The notes under the pieces: generated by a model
The model's input: the letters and a program-made list of their open reading frames with translations, nothing else
Told to the model about the DNA's origin: nothing
The model's database searches: none
Translations under genes and position numbers: made by a program
Shown here: positions 15,343-24,891 of the stretch, piece after piece
How positions within the stretch are numbered: the first letter of the stretch is position 1
Layout of the letters: each line of letters begins with the position of its first letter
From: CAZKVU01 sp964556475
Lineage (GTDB): Bacteria; Patescibacteriota; Microgenomatia; UBA1406; HO2-37-13b
Assembly (NCBI GenBank): GCA_964556475.1
Contig: CAZKVU010000005.1
Location: 1-64,000 of the forward strand
Reading direction: 5' to 3'
Length of the DNA stretch: 64,000 nucleotides

Positions 15343-17181
15343 ATGACAGATGGGAACGACTATGAAAAACTTGCACGATTGATTCGATCTTACATACTCA
15401 CTTCAACAACAACAGCCGGATCTGGTCATCCAACATCATCACTTTCAGCTGTAGAATTGATGACAGCCCTTATGTTTTCACCATATTTCAAATATGATGT
15501 AGATAATCCTGACAATCCAAATAATGATCGACTTATTTTTTCTAAGGCTCATGCGTCGCCACTTTTATATGCCTTATGGGCGGCAGCCGGTGCTATTCAA
15601 GGTGAAGAATTGCAAACGCTCCGGAAATTTGGCAGCAGACTCGAGGGTCATCCATCAATGGAATTTCCATTAACAGAGCTGTCAGCCGGATCGTTGGGGC
15701 AAGGTTTGTCTGTTGGTGTTGGAATGGCGATGAATGCGATGTATCTTGATAAACTTCCATACAAAACCTATGTGCTATTAGGTGACAGTGAAATGGCTGA
15801 AGGATCAAACTGGGAAGCTCTACAGCTTGCATCGCACTATAAACTGAATAACTTAATCGGTATTCTGGATGTGAACAGGCTCGGGCAGCGTGGTGAAACA
15901 ATGCTCGGACATCATACTGAGACATATCAAAAACGTGTTGAAGCGTTTGGTTGGAAAACAATGGTCATAGATGGGCATAATTTTTCGGAAATTACCGCGG
16001 CTTATGAAGAGGCAAAAAAAAGCGCTAAACCGTCAATGATTATTGCAAAGACACTTAAAGGCAAGGGTGTTTCGTTTATTGAGGATAAAGATAATTGGCA
16101 TGGCAAAGCATTATCGAACGACGAATTGCAGAAAGCACTTCAGGAATTAGGTGATATTGATGATAATATTCGCGGAAAAATCATAAAACCTGAAAACAAA
16201 CCACCTTCACAGGGCGATGTAAAGCTGGCAACTCCGTTACAACCAGACGACCACACAAAGACACTCGCAACAAGAAAAGCATACGGTCATGCGCTTATAA
16301 AAATTGCACAGGAAAACCCTGATCTTGTTGTTGTTGATGCGGAGGTGAGCAATTCTACTTACTCAGAATTTATGAAGGAGTATTTTCCACAGCGTTTTTT
16401 TGAAATATTTATTGCTGAACAGAATATGGCAGGAGTCGCGCTTGGACTCGCACTCCGTAAAAAAATAGTCTTTGCTTCTACGTTTGCTTCATTTTGGACG
16501 CGTGCATACGATCAAATCAGAATCGCTCAATATAATAATGTTCCACTTCATTTTGTCGGATCACATGCAGGAGTTTCTATTGGCGAAGATGGTTCAAGTC
16601 AAATGGGGTTGGAAGACATAAGCATGTTTAGAACACTCTTAAGAAGTACAGTTATATATCCTGCAGATCATATTTCTACAGAAAAATTAGTTGCACAAAT
16701 CTCTCGGCATAAAGGGATATCTTATATGCGAACGACCCGCATGGATACAGAACCACTTTACAATGAAAACGACGAATTTGTTATAGGTGGAAGCAAAACA
16801 CTTCGATCGAGTGAAAAAGATGATGTGACGATTGTCGCAGCTGGAATCACTCTCTATGAGGCGCTAAAAGCCTACGATGAGCTTAAATCAAAAGGAATTT
16901 CTGCACGAGTTATCGATTTATACAGCATTAAACCAATCGATCATCAAGCTCTTGAGAAAGCTGCACATGAAACGAAAGTGATTATCACTGTTGAAGATCA
17001 TTTTGAAGAGGGAGGGCTTGGCGAAGCAGTTTCATCAGCGCTAAAATCATCTACAGCTTCAATTTATTCACTCGCGGTTCGCAAAACACCGAGAAGCGGT
17101 AAACCCGCAGAACTTCTCGACTTTGAAGAAATTTCTGCGCCTCACATTGTTCAGAAAGTCATGCAGGTTGTCAGGAAATAA
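15343..17181 (+). CDS. tkt: Transketolase
   Basis: 612 residues, a full-length single-chain transketolase. N-terminal half: GSGHPTSSLSAVELMTAL, KAHASPLLYALWAAAG, the thiamine-diphosphate motif GDSEMAEGSNWEAL with ILDVNRLGQ. Middle: ARKAYGHALIKIAQENPDLVVVDAEVS and the catalytic Glu region FIAEQNMAGVALGLAL. C-terminal domain: TVEDHFEEGGLGEAV. It transfers two-carbon ketol units in the non-oxidative pentose phosphate pathway, a common carbon hub in CPR genomes lacking complete glycolysis. First gene of the carbohydrate block. Confidence 0.96.
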   Translation: MTDGNDYEKLARLIRSYILTSTTTAGSGHPTSSLSAVELMTALMFSPYFKYDVDNPDNPNNDRLIFSKAHASPLLYALWAAAGAIQGEELQTLRKFGSRLEGHPSMEFPLTELSAGSLGQGLSVGVGMAMNAMYLDKLPYKTYVLLGDSEMAEGSNWEALQLASHYKLNNLIGILDVNRLGQRGETMLGHHTETYQKRVEAFGWKTMVIDGHNFSEITAAYEEAKKSAKPSMIIAKTLKGKGVSFIEDKDNWHGKALSNDELQKALQELGDIDDNIRGKIIKPENKPPSQGDVKLATPLQPDDHTKTLATRKAYGHALIKIAQENPDLVVVDAEVSNSTYSEFMKEYFPQRFFEIFIAEQNMAGVALGLALRKKIVFASTFASFWTRAYDQIRIAQYNNVPLHFVGSHAGVSIGEDGSSQMGLEDISMFRTLLRSTVIYPADHISTEKLVAQISRHKGISYMRTTRMDTEPLYNENDEFVIGGSKTLRSSEKDDVTIVAAGITLYEALKAYDELKSKGISARVIDLYSIKPIDHQALEKAAHETKVIITVEDHFEEGGLGEAVSSALKSSTASIYSLAVRKTPRSGKPAELLDFEEISAPHIVQKVMQVVRK

Positions 17182-17198
17182 GTTAGTCTATTAGTAGC

Positions 17199-19184
17199 AT
17201 GCCAAAGTCTTTCACGCTCAGTAACGGTAATTTACTTGTTGGTCTTGATCAATATGGTCAGCTATATGATCTTTATTTTCCCTATATTGGTCTGGAAAAT
17301 CATGTAGGTGGGCGTCTTTTTCATAAAGTTGGGGTTTATGTTAATGGTGCATTTTCCTGGCTTGATGATGGCAGTTGGAATATTCAAATCACCTCAGAAA
17401 AAGAAAGCATGACGGCTGTTGTTATTGCGCGGAACGAGGGATTAGGAATCCAATTACACCTTGAAGACACTATTTATAACGAAAAAGATATTTATATCAG
17501 GAAAATTGGGATTACAAATTTTTTCAATGAAGACCGCGAAATAAAACTGTATATAAATCAACAATTTGAAATATATGAGTCACATCGTGGTGATACTGCA
17601 TATTTTGATCCAATTAACAGCGTACTTATTCATTACAAAGGCAGAAGGGTATTCATCATAAATGCACTTAAGGAGAATACATTTGGGATTGATGATTATA
17701 GTATTGGGCTTTTCGGAATAGAAGGTCGCGAAGGGACGTATAAAGATGCAGAAGATGGAGTACTATCGAAGAATCCTATTGAACATGGTTTTGTAGATTC
17801 AACTGTTGGATTCACCTTTCATATAAAAAAGCAGGAAACGCATATTATGTATTATTGGATCGTGGCTGCAAGATCAATGAGCGAGGCAGTCGATAATAAT
17901 AACTATGTTATTGAAAAAGAGCCATATTACTTAGTTCGCTCAACGCAAAATTACTGGAAGGCATGGATACATACGCGAAAATATAATTTTCAGGGATTAT
18001 CGCCTGAGGTTGTCAGCCTTTTTAATAAATCACTCCTCATTATCCGTTCACATTTCGATAATAGAGGTGCCATCATTGCTTCATCAGATTCTGATATGCT
18101 GAAAAGCGGTCGAGATACATATAGTTATATGTGGCCGAGAGACGGTGCATTAACAGCCTATGCTCTTGATCGGGCTGGATATTATCATGTCACTGAACGG
18201 TTTTATACATTCTGCCGTAATATCATAACTGATGATGGATATTTTATGCATAAATATCGATCTGATGAATCGCTTGGAAGTTCATGGCACCCGTGGGTCC
18301 ATCATGGTAAGTTGGAATTGCCCATTCAGGAAGATGAAACTGCGCTTGTACTTCGATCATTATGGAATTATTATGAAACCTCAAAAAATCTTGAATTTGT
18401 TGAAGATTTGTACAATCCACTTATAAAGAAAGCAGCAGAATTCTTGAGCGCTTATATTCAAGAGAATGGTTTACCAAAGCCCAGTTATGATTTATGGGAA
18501 GAACATTTTTGTGTAAGTACGTTTACAGCATGTGCCGTGTATTCCGGGCTTGAAAGTTCAGCAAAATTTGCCCAGCTTCTTGGCAAACATAATCATTATG
18601 AAAAGTATTCCCGCCAAGCACAACATGTTCGAAGCGCTATTCTTGAAAATCTCTATGATGAATCTCGTGGATATTTTATTAAAATGACGGTTTCCCGTGA
18701 ACATCAGATTGAAAAAGATACGACACTTGATATCTCAGCCGTATTTGCAGCGTATTCATTCAACGTTCTTGATGTCAATGATGCCCGAATAAAAAGTTCA
18801 ATCGAAGCTGTTAAGAAAAAATTAGAGCGTTCAGACAGTCCGATTGGAGGAATAGCCCGATATGAGCGCGATATGTATTATCGAACATCAGACAATGGTG
18901 CTGGTAATCCATGGATAATTACTTCTTTATGGTTAGCTCAATATTATATTCGCACAGCACAACAGGAATCAGATTTTAAACAGGTCATTGAATGGCTGAA
19001 CTGGGTGCAAAAGTATGCCTTACCGTCTGGAGTATTGTCTGAACAGCTCGATCCATTAACTGGTAAACAATTGTCTGCTGCGCCCCTTACCTGGAGCCAT
19101 GCAGAATTTGTTCTCACTGTTTTAATGTATCTCGAGAGGCTCGAAGAGCTTGATATCTGCAAGATGTATTTGCCCTCTGCATAA
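17199..19184 (+). CDS. Glycoside hydrolase family 15 (glucoamylase/glucodextranase-like)
   Basis: 661 residues. An N-terminal beta-sandwich (about 1-260: FTLSNGNLLVGLDQYGQLYDLYFPYIGLENHVGG) precedes the (alpha/alpha)6 barrel. The substrate motif RDTYSYMWPRDGALTAYALD, the general acid in DLWEEH (Glu434) and the general base in PLTWSHAEFV (Glu636) are seen. The family removes glucose from the non-reducing ends of alpha-glucans. There is no signal peptide, so it probably acts on internal glucan or trehalose-like substrates. It lies between transketolase and a glycogen-synthase-like GT. Confidence 0.92.
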   Translation: MPKSFTLSNGNLLVGLDQYGQLYDLYFPYIGLENHVGGRLFHKVGVYVNGAFSWLDDGSWNIQITSEKESMTAVVIARNEGLGIQLHLEDTIYNEKDIYIRKIGITNFFNEDREIKLYINQQFEIYESHRGDTAYFDPINSVLIHYKGRRVFIINALKENTFGIDDYSIGLFGIEGREGTYKDAEDGVLSKNPIEHGFVDSTVGFTFHIKKQETHIMYYWIVAARSMSEAVDNNNYVIEKEPYYLVRSTQNYWKAWIHTRKYNFQGLSPEVVSLFNKSLLIIRSHFDNRGAIIASSDSDMLKSGRDTYSYMWPRDGALTAYALDRAGYYHVTERFYTFCRNIITDDGYFMHKYRSDESLGSSWHPWVHHGKLELPIQEDETALVLRSLWNYYETSKNLEFVEDLYNPLIKKAAEFLSAYIQENGLPKPSYDLWEEHFCVSTFTACAVYSGLESSAKFAQLLGKHNHYEKYSRQAQHVRSAILENLYDESRGYFIKMTVSREHQIEKDTTLDISAVFAAYSFNVLDVNDARIKSSIEAVKKKLERSDSPIGGIARYERDMYYRTSDNGAGNPWIITSLWLAQYYIRTAQQESDFKQVIEWLNWVQKYALPSGVLSEQLDPLTGKQLSAAPLTWSHAEFVLTVLMYLERLEELDICKMYLPSA

Positions 19185-19235
19185 TTTTTGGAGTATATTA
19201 GTATGTATGTACTGTATCTCTGTAGTAAATGATGT

Positions 19236-20462
19236 ATGAATATTAAAGTTTTGATGTTCGGTTGGGAATTTCCTCCTCATAATAGTGGAGGTTTAGGAAC
19301 TGCCTGTCATGGGTTGTGTAAGTCGTTAGTGTCTGAAAATGTTGATCTCACCTTTGTTCTTCCTCGTCATATCGATATTGATGATGATTGGCTTCATGTG
19401 CTTTTTGCAGGAGTTCAAAATATTCGGGTGAAAGCGGTGAATAGTCTATTGACCCCATATGTTACTGCAAGCGAATATGCACAGCGTCGATTATTTTACC
19501 GTGGGGGCATATATGCAGAAGATCTATTTTCGGAGGTTATTCGCTATGCAGATTTGGTTGAAAATATTGTGAATGAAGCGAATTATGATGTTATTCATGC
19601 ACATGAGTGGCTGTCGTTCATGGCGGGCATGCGTGCGAAAGAGCTGACCGGTAAACCGCTTATTTTACATGTTCATTCGACTGAATTTGATCGAAGCGGT
19701 GGACACGTTAATCAAGAGGTATATGACATTGAGAAAGAAGCTTTTGGTAATGCAGATAAAATTATTGCGGTTTCGAACTATACAAAAAATATTATCGTTG
19801 ATCATTACGGTGTCGATCCAGGCATGGTTGATGTTGTGTATAACGGTGTTGAAGTACCTCGTTATATCGAAAAGCCAAATGATTACCCAGAGCCTCGAAT
19901 TCTCCATCTAAAAAAACATGGATACAAAATTGTGCTTTATGTTGGACGATTTAGTATGCACAAAGGGCCTGATTACTTTATCAAGGCAGCAAAAAAAGTA
20001 CTTAACTACAGAGACGATACTATTTTCGTTATGGCCGGTTCAGGCGAAATGGAACATGAACTGATTGAGTTGGTAGCCGATCTTGGCATTTCTGATCATG
20101 TACTTTTCGCAGGATATTTACGAGGGGATGATCTTGACGCGATGTATTCGTCTGCTGATCTTTATGTTTTGCCTTCGGTATCAGAACCATTTGGCATTGC
20201 CCCGTTAGAATCACTCATTCGCAATACACCAGTTCTAATCTCAAAACAATCCGGCGTCTCTGAAACGGTTTCTCATGCACTTAAGGTTGATTTTTGGGAC
20301 ATTGACGAAATGTCGAATAAAATCATCAGTGCTTTGGATCATCCGGAGATGTTGAGCGAACTCACCTCGCACGGCAAAGATCAGGCGTTACTTTTAAACT
20401 GGAAAGCTGCCGCAAAAAAAGTTATAAATGTATATAAGCAGTTGATCGGAAAAATAGTTTAG
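19236..20462 (+). CDS. Glycogen-synthase-like glycosyltransferase (GT4/GT5)
   Basis: 408 residues. The N-terminal domain MFGWEFPPHNSGGLGTACHGLCKSL resembles starch/glycogen synthase (the xGGL loop). Donor domain: ILYVGRFSMHKGPDYFIKAA and SVSEPFGIAPLESLIRNTPVL, the EX7E nucleotide-sugar site. The length is close to GT4 enzymes and shorter than bacterial GlgA (about 480). With GH15 upstream and GH57 downstream it likely builds an alpha-glucan; sucrose/trehalose synthesis is an alternative. GH57 starts 16 bp after it. Confidence 0.85.
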   Translation: MNIKVLMFGWEFPPHNSGGLGTACHGLCKSLVSENVDLTFVLPRHIDIDDDWLHVLFAGVQNIRVKAVNSLLTPYVTASEYAQRRLFYRGGIYAEDLFSEVIRYADLVENIVNEANYDVIHAHEWLSFMAGMRAKELTGKPLILHVHSTEFDRSGGHVNQEVYDIEKEAFGNADKIIAVSNYTKNIIVDHYGVDPGMVDVVYNGVEVPRYIEKPNDYPEPRILHLKKHGYKIVLYVGRFSMHKGPDYFIKAAKKVLNYRDDTIFVMAGSGEMEHELIELVADLGISDHVLFAGYLRGDDLDAMYSSADLYVLPSVSEPFGIAPLESLIRNTPVLISKQSGVSETVSHALKVDFWDIDEMSNKIISALDHPEMLSELTSHGKDQALLLNWKAAAKKVINVYKQLIGKIV

Positions 20463-20478
20463 GATCACGCTTATTACA

Positions 20479-21780
20479 ATGCCGTCAGTCTGTTTATATT
20501 TAAAAGCTCATCAGCCATACAGAATCAAGAATTACCGCGTCTTTGATATTGGTAATGATAGTCATTATTTTAACGATACGTCTGAGCGGGATATAAATAA
20601 CGAGAAGGTTCTCAAAAAGGTTGCAGAAAAATCGTATCGTCCAACGAATGAATTACTCCTAAAACTCTTAAAACAACATCCAGAATTCCGCGTCAGCTTT
20701 TCAATTACTGGAGTTTTGCTTGACCAGCTTGAACGATATGCCCCGGACGTGATTGAGTCGTTCCAAAAGTTAGCTCAAACCGGCCGTGTTGAAATACTTG
20801 CTGAGACATATTTCCATACTTTGTCATTTTTTTATGCTCGGAATGAGTTTGAAGAACAGGTAAAAGCTCATGAACAGAAAATTAAAGATTTATTTGGATT
20901 GACGCCACGAGTATTTGCCAACACAGAGCTTGCTTACAACAATGAACTTGCAAAATGGGCCGATGATAAAGGATATAAAGGAATTATCACAGAAGGATGG
21001 GATCAAGTCCTTGACTGGAGAAGTCCTAACTTTGTATATAAGCCAGTGAATACCGAACACATTCGAGTTTTATTGAAAAATTATCGGTTATCAGATGATA
21101 TCGCATTCCGTTTTTCAGAGCAAAATTGGATTGGATGGCCTCTAACTGCTGAAAAGTTTGCCCAATGGGTTTCGGCACATAATGGAGATGGTCAAACAGT
21201 GAATCTTTTTATGGATTATGAGACATTTGGAGAACATCAATGGAAAGAAACAGGAGTTTTTAGTTTTTTGGAAAAACTTCCGGAAGAAATCATGAAAAAT
21301 CCTGATAATAACTTTATGACGCCATCAGAAATTATCGACACATATGAGCCTGTAGGAGAACTTAATGTTCCACATATCTTGACATGGGCAGATACTGATC
21401 GTGATCTTACTGCATGGGTTGGGAATAAAATGCAGCAATCAGCAATACAAGGAATATATGGGCTTGAGCAGGAAATTAAGCTACTTGAAGATGAAGAGAT
21501 TATGCAGGATTGGAGATTGTTGCAAACGTCTGATCATTTTTATTATATGTGTACGAAATGGTTTTCAGATGGAGATGTTCATGCCTATTTCAGTCCTTAT
21601 GAATCGCCTTATGAAGCCTTTATTGCATACATGAATGCGTTAAAAGATTTAACATTGAGGATAAAAAAGACCCATCTTAATCAAGCTAAGCTGCATCAGA
21701 TTCAGGAAATTCACGCGATGGTTGTCAATCAACCTGATTTAGAGCACGTTATGGATAGAATTTATAAATTTGTTAACTGA
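20479..21780 (+). CDS. Glycoside hydrolase family 57 alpha-amylase
   Basis: 433 residues. GH57 conserved regions: CLYLKAHQPYR (HQP at 11-13), SITGVLLDQLE, EILAETYFHTL, the nucleophile region FANTELAYNN (Glu150) and the acid region FMDYETFGEHQW (Asp246). No signal peptide. The family includes intracellular alpha-amylases and 4-alpha-glucanotransferases. It is adjacent to the GT and GH15 genes, consistent with turnover of stored alpha-glucan. Confidence 0.9.
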   Translation: MPSVCLYLKAHQPYRIKNYRVFDIGNDSHYFNDTSERDINNEKVLKKVAEKSYRPTNELLLKLLKQHPEFRVSFSITGVLLDQLERYAPDVIESFQKLAQTGRVEILAETYFHTLSFFYARNEFEEQVKAHEQKIKDLFGLTPRVFANTELAYNNELAKWADDKGYKGIITEGWDQVLDWRSPNFVYKPVNTEHIRVLLKNYRLSDDIAFRFSEQNWIGWPLTAEKFAQWVSAHNGDGQTVNLFMDYETFGEHQWKETGVFSFLEKLPEEIMKNPDNNFMTPSEIIDTYEPVGELNVPHILTWADTDRDLTAWVGNKMQQSAIQGIYGLEQEIKLLEDEEIMQDWRLLQTSDHFYYMCTKWFSDGDVHAYFSPYESPYEAFIAYMNALKDLTLRIKKTHLNQAKLHQIQEIHAMVVNQPDLEHVMDRIYKFVN

Positions 21781-21795
21781 CGCTTTCACTCATCT

Positions 21796-22410
21796 ATGAT
21801 TATTAAGTCTGTATCTATATTTGGATATTCGATGTCATCTGAAACGGATGATGAATATATTGGTGCCTATGAGTCATCTAAATTAATTGCACAAAGTGGT
21901 CGTTTAGTTATTAATGGTGGTGGTCCTGGTGTCATGTATGCATCAACATCTGGTGCAAAAGCTGGAGGTGGAAAAGTACGCGTTGTGTACTATACACCGA
22001 AGTCTGCAACATCATTTGAAGGCAAGTCTGGCTTGGAAATAGCTGATGAGGAATTTCATGAGGATAACTATATTGATCGAACACAAAAATTAATCGAAAT
22101 GGGTGATGCATTCGTAATATTTAATGGTGGAACAGGAACTGTTTCGGAATTTGCAATGGCATGGAGTATTGCAAAGCTCTATTTTGGACACCACAAACCG
22201 CTAATATTTTACGGAGCATTTTGGAGGAATATTATGGATGCGTTTTGGCGAAATATGAAAGTTCGGGAAGAGGAGTATCGAGTTTTCAGATATGCTGTTA
22301 CTCCTGATCAAGTAATGCAACACCTGGAAGAATATGAAAAAATTATGAAAAATCATAAGGAAGATCCACAGCATAAATGTGAAGGAGCTGAATGCAGTCT
22401 TTTTTTATGA
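21796..22410 (+). CDS. LOG-family Rossmann-fold protein
   Basis: 204 residues. The sequence NGGGPGVMYASTSGAKAGGG and NGGTGTVSEFAMAW are the LOG/TIGR00725 motifs (cytokinin riboside monophosphate phosphoribohydrolase-like; formerly called lysine decarboxylase). The usual PGGxGTxxE appears as NGGTGTVSE, retaining the catalytic Glu. The C-terminus has a Cys-containing tail (HKCEGAECSLFL). Members hydrolyse nucleoside 5'-monophosphates or bind nucleotides. It lies 15 bp after GH57; the substrate is not predictable. Confidence 0.8.
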   Translation: MIIKSVSIFGYSMSSETDDEYIGAYESSKLIAQSGRLVINGGGPGVMYASTSGAKAGGGKVRVVYYTPKSATSFEGKSGLEIADEEFHEDNYIDRTQKLIEMGDAFVIFNGGTGTVSEFAMAWSIAKLYFGHHKPLIFYGAFWRNIMDAFWRNMKVREEEYRVFRYAVTPDQVMQHLEEYEKIMKNHKEDPQHKCEGAECSLFL

Positions 22411-22465
22411 CACATACTTCTCTGAACTTCCCTGAACGGTGACCATTTTATTGCTAAAGACTTAC

Positions 22466-22471
22466 TATAAT
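22466..22471 (+). promoter_or_regulatory. -10 element for tRNA-Gln transcript
   Basis: TATAAT 55 nt before the tRNA 5' end. No good -35 at 17 bp. A short inverted repeat, AGCCT (22481-22485) and AGGCT (22493-22497), lies in the tRNA leader. Confidence 0.45.
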
Positions 22472-22526
22472 GCTAGAATAAGCCTAGCTGAAAGGCTCTT
22501 CTGAAATTGAATTGGTGCAGATTATT

Positions 22527-22597
22527 TGCGGAATAGTGTAACGGCAGCACGAGTGTCTCTGAAACACTTAGTCTAGGTTCAAATCCTAGTTCCGCAG
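22527..22597 (+). tRNA. tRNA-Gln (CTG anticodon)
   Basis: A 71-nt cloverleaf: acceptor TGCGGAA/TTCCGCA, D-stem GTGT/GCAC with GG in the loop, anticodon stem AGTGT/ACACT with loop CTCTGAA (anticodon CTG, reads CAG), T-stem CTAGG/CCTAG with TTCAAAT loop, discriminator G as expected for tRNA-Gln. CCA is not encoded (the DNA reads CAG after the discriminator), so a CCA-adding enzyme is needed. Confidence 0.95.
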
Positions 22598-22603
22598 CAG
22601 ATT

Positions 22604-23095
22604 ATGATAAAAAAAATCTATGCGATTTCCACGCTGATAATGTGTTCTATTTTTTTCGTTATTCTAGCCTCGCCAGTACTTGCGACTTTTGCCATACCAA
22701 CGTTTGGAGATTTTATCGTGTTTGTATTTTTTAGGCTTGCCGCATCAATCTATATTTTCTCTTTGTTTATTAAATATTTACTTAAGGATAAAAAAAAGTG
22801 GTGGCCAGCTGTTAATGTACTTCCTGCAATTTTGATTCCTTCATTTTTAGTTTTTGTCACCGGATTTATTGGAGAAGGAGCGGATATTAAGTCAATTTTT
22901 GGAATTATCGGTGTTCTACTATTAACAGTAACGCTACCTTTTTTGATTCTTGATTATATTTTACGGTTTGGAAGACTGGGTAAGGCTATAGTTGCAATAA
23001 TTATCATTGGGGCTTTAATTATTTCAAATACCGGCTTGGCATTTTCGATGAGATCGATGATTGATGCAAGGTTACAAAGAACCGGAATAAATTAA
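22604..23095 (+). CDS. Small integral membrane protein
   Basis: 163 residues with four predicted transmembrane helices (about 5-28, 35-58, 68-88, 100-123 and possibly 127-150). No family recognised. It begins 6 nt after the tRNA, so it is likely read from the tRNA promoter. The N-terminus could be a signal-like segment (IYAISTLIMCSIFFVILASPVLA). Function unknown. Confidence 0.6.
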   Translation: MIKKIYAISTLIMCSIFFVILASPVLATFAIPTFGDFIVFVFFRLAASIYIFSLFIKYLLKDKKKWWPAVNVLPAILIPSFLVFVTGFIGEGADIKSIFGIIGVLLLTVTLPFLILDYILRFGRLGKAIVAIIIIGALIISNTGLAFSMRSMIDARLQRTGIN

Positions 23096-23119
23096 CAAAA
23101 AAAATTTCATATTTATAGT

Positions 23120-23536
23120 ATGAACATGTTTAAGAAAGTACAGGCAAAAACTGTCGAAGAATATATAGACAGTGTTCCTGATGAAAGAAAAGAAGCCATT
23201 ATTTTTTTGCATGATTTTATCAGAAAAATAGATTCAGAATTAAAACCTCATTTTGCATACAACATGCTCGGATATGGGTCATTCAAGTATAAAAGCTACA
23301 AAAAAGAAATTATGGATTGGCCAATCGTATCATTGGCAAACCAGAAAAATTATATAAGCATTTATGTATGTTCGATTAAAGATGGAAAATATCTTGCAGA
23401 AAGCTATAAGGATGAGCTTGGAAAAGTAAGTGTGGGTAAAAGCTGTATACGTTTTAAGAAGTTGGAAAATCTGAATTTGCCCGCTCTAAAAAAACTCATC
23501 CATGAGGCAGCTCTTAAGCCTGGACTTGCACTGTGA
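23120..23536 (+). CDS. DUF1801 (YdhG-like) domain protein
   Basis: 138 residues. The pattern TVEEYIDSVPDERKEAIIFLHDFIRK, ELKPHFAYNMLGYGSF, the hydrophobic YISIYVCS and SVGKSCIRFKKLENLNLPALKKLI match DUF1801 proteins. Some are linked to iron handling (frataxin-like in Bacillus), but the biochemical role is not settled. Cytoplasmic. Confidence 0.8.
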   Translation: MNMFKKVQAKTVEEYIDSVPDERKEAIIFLHDFIRKIDSELKPHFAYNMLGYGSFKYKSYKKEIMDWPIVSLANQKNYISIYVCSIKDGKYLAESYKDELGKVSVGKSCIRFKKLENLNLPALKKLIHEAALKPGLAL

Positions 23537-23613
23537 GTTTAGAGTCTTTATATTGGTAGCAGAAAGCCCTACAAGGGTGTATAATCAGCTTAATTACATA
23601 TTATATTCCCAAA

Positions 23614-24024
23614 ATGAAAACAGAAAAAATCTATCAAATTATAAAAGCGCTCGCAGTTATTGGTGTTCTTCTTTCTGTTTATCTTTTATGGCAGCAAATG
23701 TTCCGACCTGCATTTCAACCATGTTATGTTAATAGTCTTGTCAATTGTGATGCTGTTATTTCCGGTCCAGTCGCAAAAACCCTGGGAATTCCAACACCTT
23801 TATATGGATTGATCGGATATATTGTTATACTTTTTGCCGCTTTCAAAAAAAATCACAAACTCGTCTTAGGTATGGCGACGTTTGGCCTTGCTTTCTGTTT
23901 ATATCTTGCATACGTTGAATTGTTCCAACTGCATGTTGTTTGCCCTGTTTGTATATCATGTCAGGTTGTTATGATAAGCATATTTGGATTAAGCGCATAT
24001 TTATACAAACGTAAGAAAAAATAA
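23614..24024 (+). CDS. Vitamin K epoxide reductase (VKOR) family protein
   Basis: 136 residues with four transmembrane helices. The VKOR cysteines are visible: Cys37 and Cys45 (PCYVNSLVNCDAV), the conserved Ser/Gly region GPVAKTLGIPTPLYGLIGY, and the CxxC Cys110-Cys113 (VCPVCISC). It reoxidises a DsbA-like partner by passing electrons to quinone and so supports disulfide formation in exported proteins; the many Cys-rich anchored proteins here are plausible clients. The fused thioredoxin domain is absent. TATATT ends 6 nt before the ATG. It overlaps the SIMPL gene by one base. Confidence 0.9.
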   Translation: MKTEKIYQIIKALAVIGVLLSVYLLWQQMFRPAFQPCYVNSLVNCDAVISGPVAKTLGIPTPLYGLIGYIVILFAAFKKNHKLVLGMATFGLAFCLYLAYVELFQLHVVCPVCISCQVVMISIFGLSAYLYKRKKK

Positions 24025-24797
24025 TGAATACAATTCTTAATAAAATTAATCTACAGGTTGTCTCAACATATACTGTACTTGTTATTATTACGATTGTCGG
24101 GCTATGTGTTGTTCAGCAGCTTGATATTTCATATCCAGTGAAGGTTACTTCTGCGTATCCAACAACAGAGTTTAGTGTAACCGGCGAAGGGAAAGTTGAG
24201 GTTGTACCGGATACAGCAACAATCAATGCCGGAATCACAGTAAGCGCTGCAAAAGATGTCGCCACTGTTCAAAAGGAGATAAATGAAGTGAATAATAAGA
24301 TTATTAGCGGGCTCAAAGATCTCTCTGTCAGTAAGAAAGATATTCAAACATCCGAATACAATATTTATCCAAATTACAATTATGAAAATGGCCAAAAAAT
24401 TGATGGATATATGGGAAATGCAACTGTATCGATTAAAACGCATCGACTTGATCAAGTTCAAAGTATTCTTAGCAAACTGACCGAGGCAGGTGCAAATCAG
24501 ATTCAGGGAGTATCTTTTAGCGTTGACGATATGACAAAAGTTAGGGTAAAGGCGCGAAATCGGGCAATTGAAGATGCAAAAAAACAAGCGCAGCAGCTTG
24601 CCAGTGATGCAGGAATCAAACTTGGCAAGATCACCAATATAATTGAATCACCTGGACCAGAAGAATATCCACCATATATGACTAAATCCTATGCTGGCGG
24701 TGGTGATGTTGCTGAAATTGCAGCTCCAGATGCAACAATCGAGCCTGGTTCACAAACAATCAGCACAACAGTTACACTCTTCTTCGAGAAAAAATAA
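24024..24797 (+). CDS. SIMPL-domain (DUF541) exported protein
   Basis: 257 residues. An N-terminal signal anchor (YTVLVIITIVGLCVVQQL) is followed by FSVTGEGKVEVVPDTATINAGI, SEYNIYPNYNYENGQKIDGYMGNATVSIKTHRLDQVQSIL and the C-terminal ARNRAIEDAKKQAQQLASDAGIKLGKITNI, all classical for SIMPL/DUF541 (oxidative-stress defence protein YggE-like). It probably forms an extracytoplasmic oligomer. Start overlaps the VKOR stop. Confidence 0.88.
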   Translation: MNTILNKINLQVVSTYTVLVIITIVGLCVVQQLDISYPVKVTSAYPTTEFSVTGEGKVEVVPDTATINAGITVSAAKDVATVQKEINEVNNKIISGLKDLSVSKKDIQTSEYNIYPNYNYENGQKIDGYMGNATVSIKTHRLDQVQSILSKLTEAGANQIQGVSFSVDDMTKVRVKARNRAIEDAKKQAQQLASDAGIKLGKITNIIESPGPEEYPPYMTKSYAGGGDVAEIAAPDATIEPGSQTISTTVTLFFEKK

Positions 24798-24879
24798 AAC
24801 AATAGGATTTCCAGGATAGTTCACCCTTTAATTTACTTGAGTAAGTATCATACTCCCCATGTCGACGCGTCAAATAGTA

Positions 24880-24885
24880 TAGAAT
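24880..24885 (+). promoter_or_regulatory. -10 element, leaderless
   Basis: TAGAAT ends 6 nt before ATG 24892. An inverted repeat (TTACT-TG-AGTAA) lies about 50 bp upstream. Confidence 0.4.
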
Positions 24886-24891
24886 AAAAAT

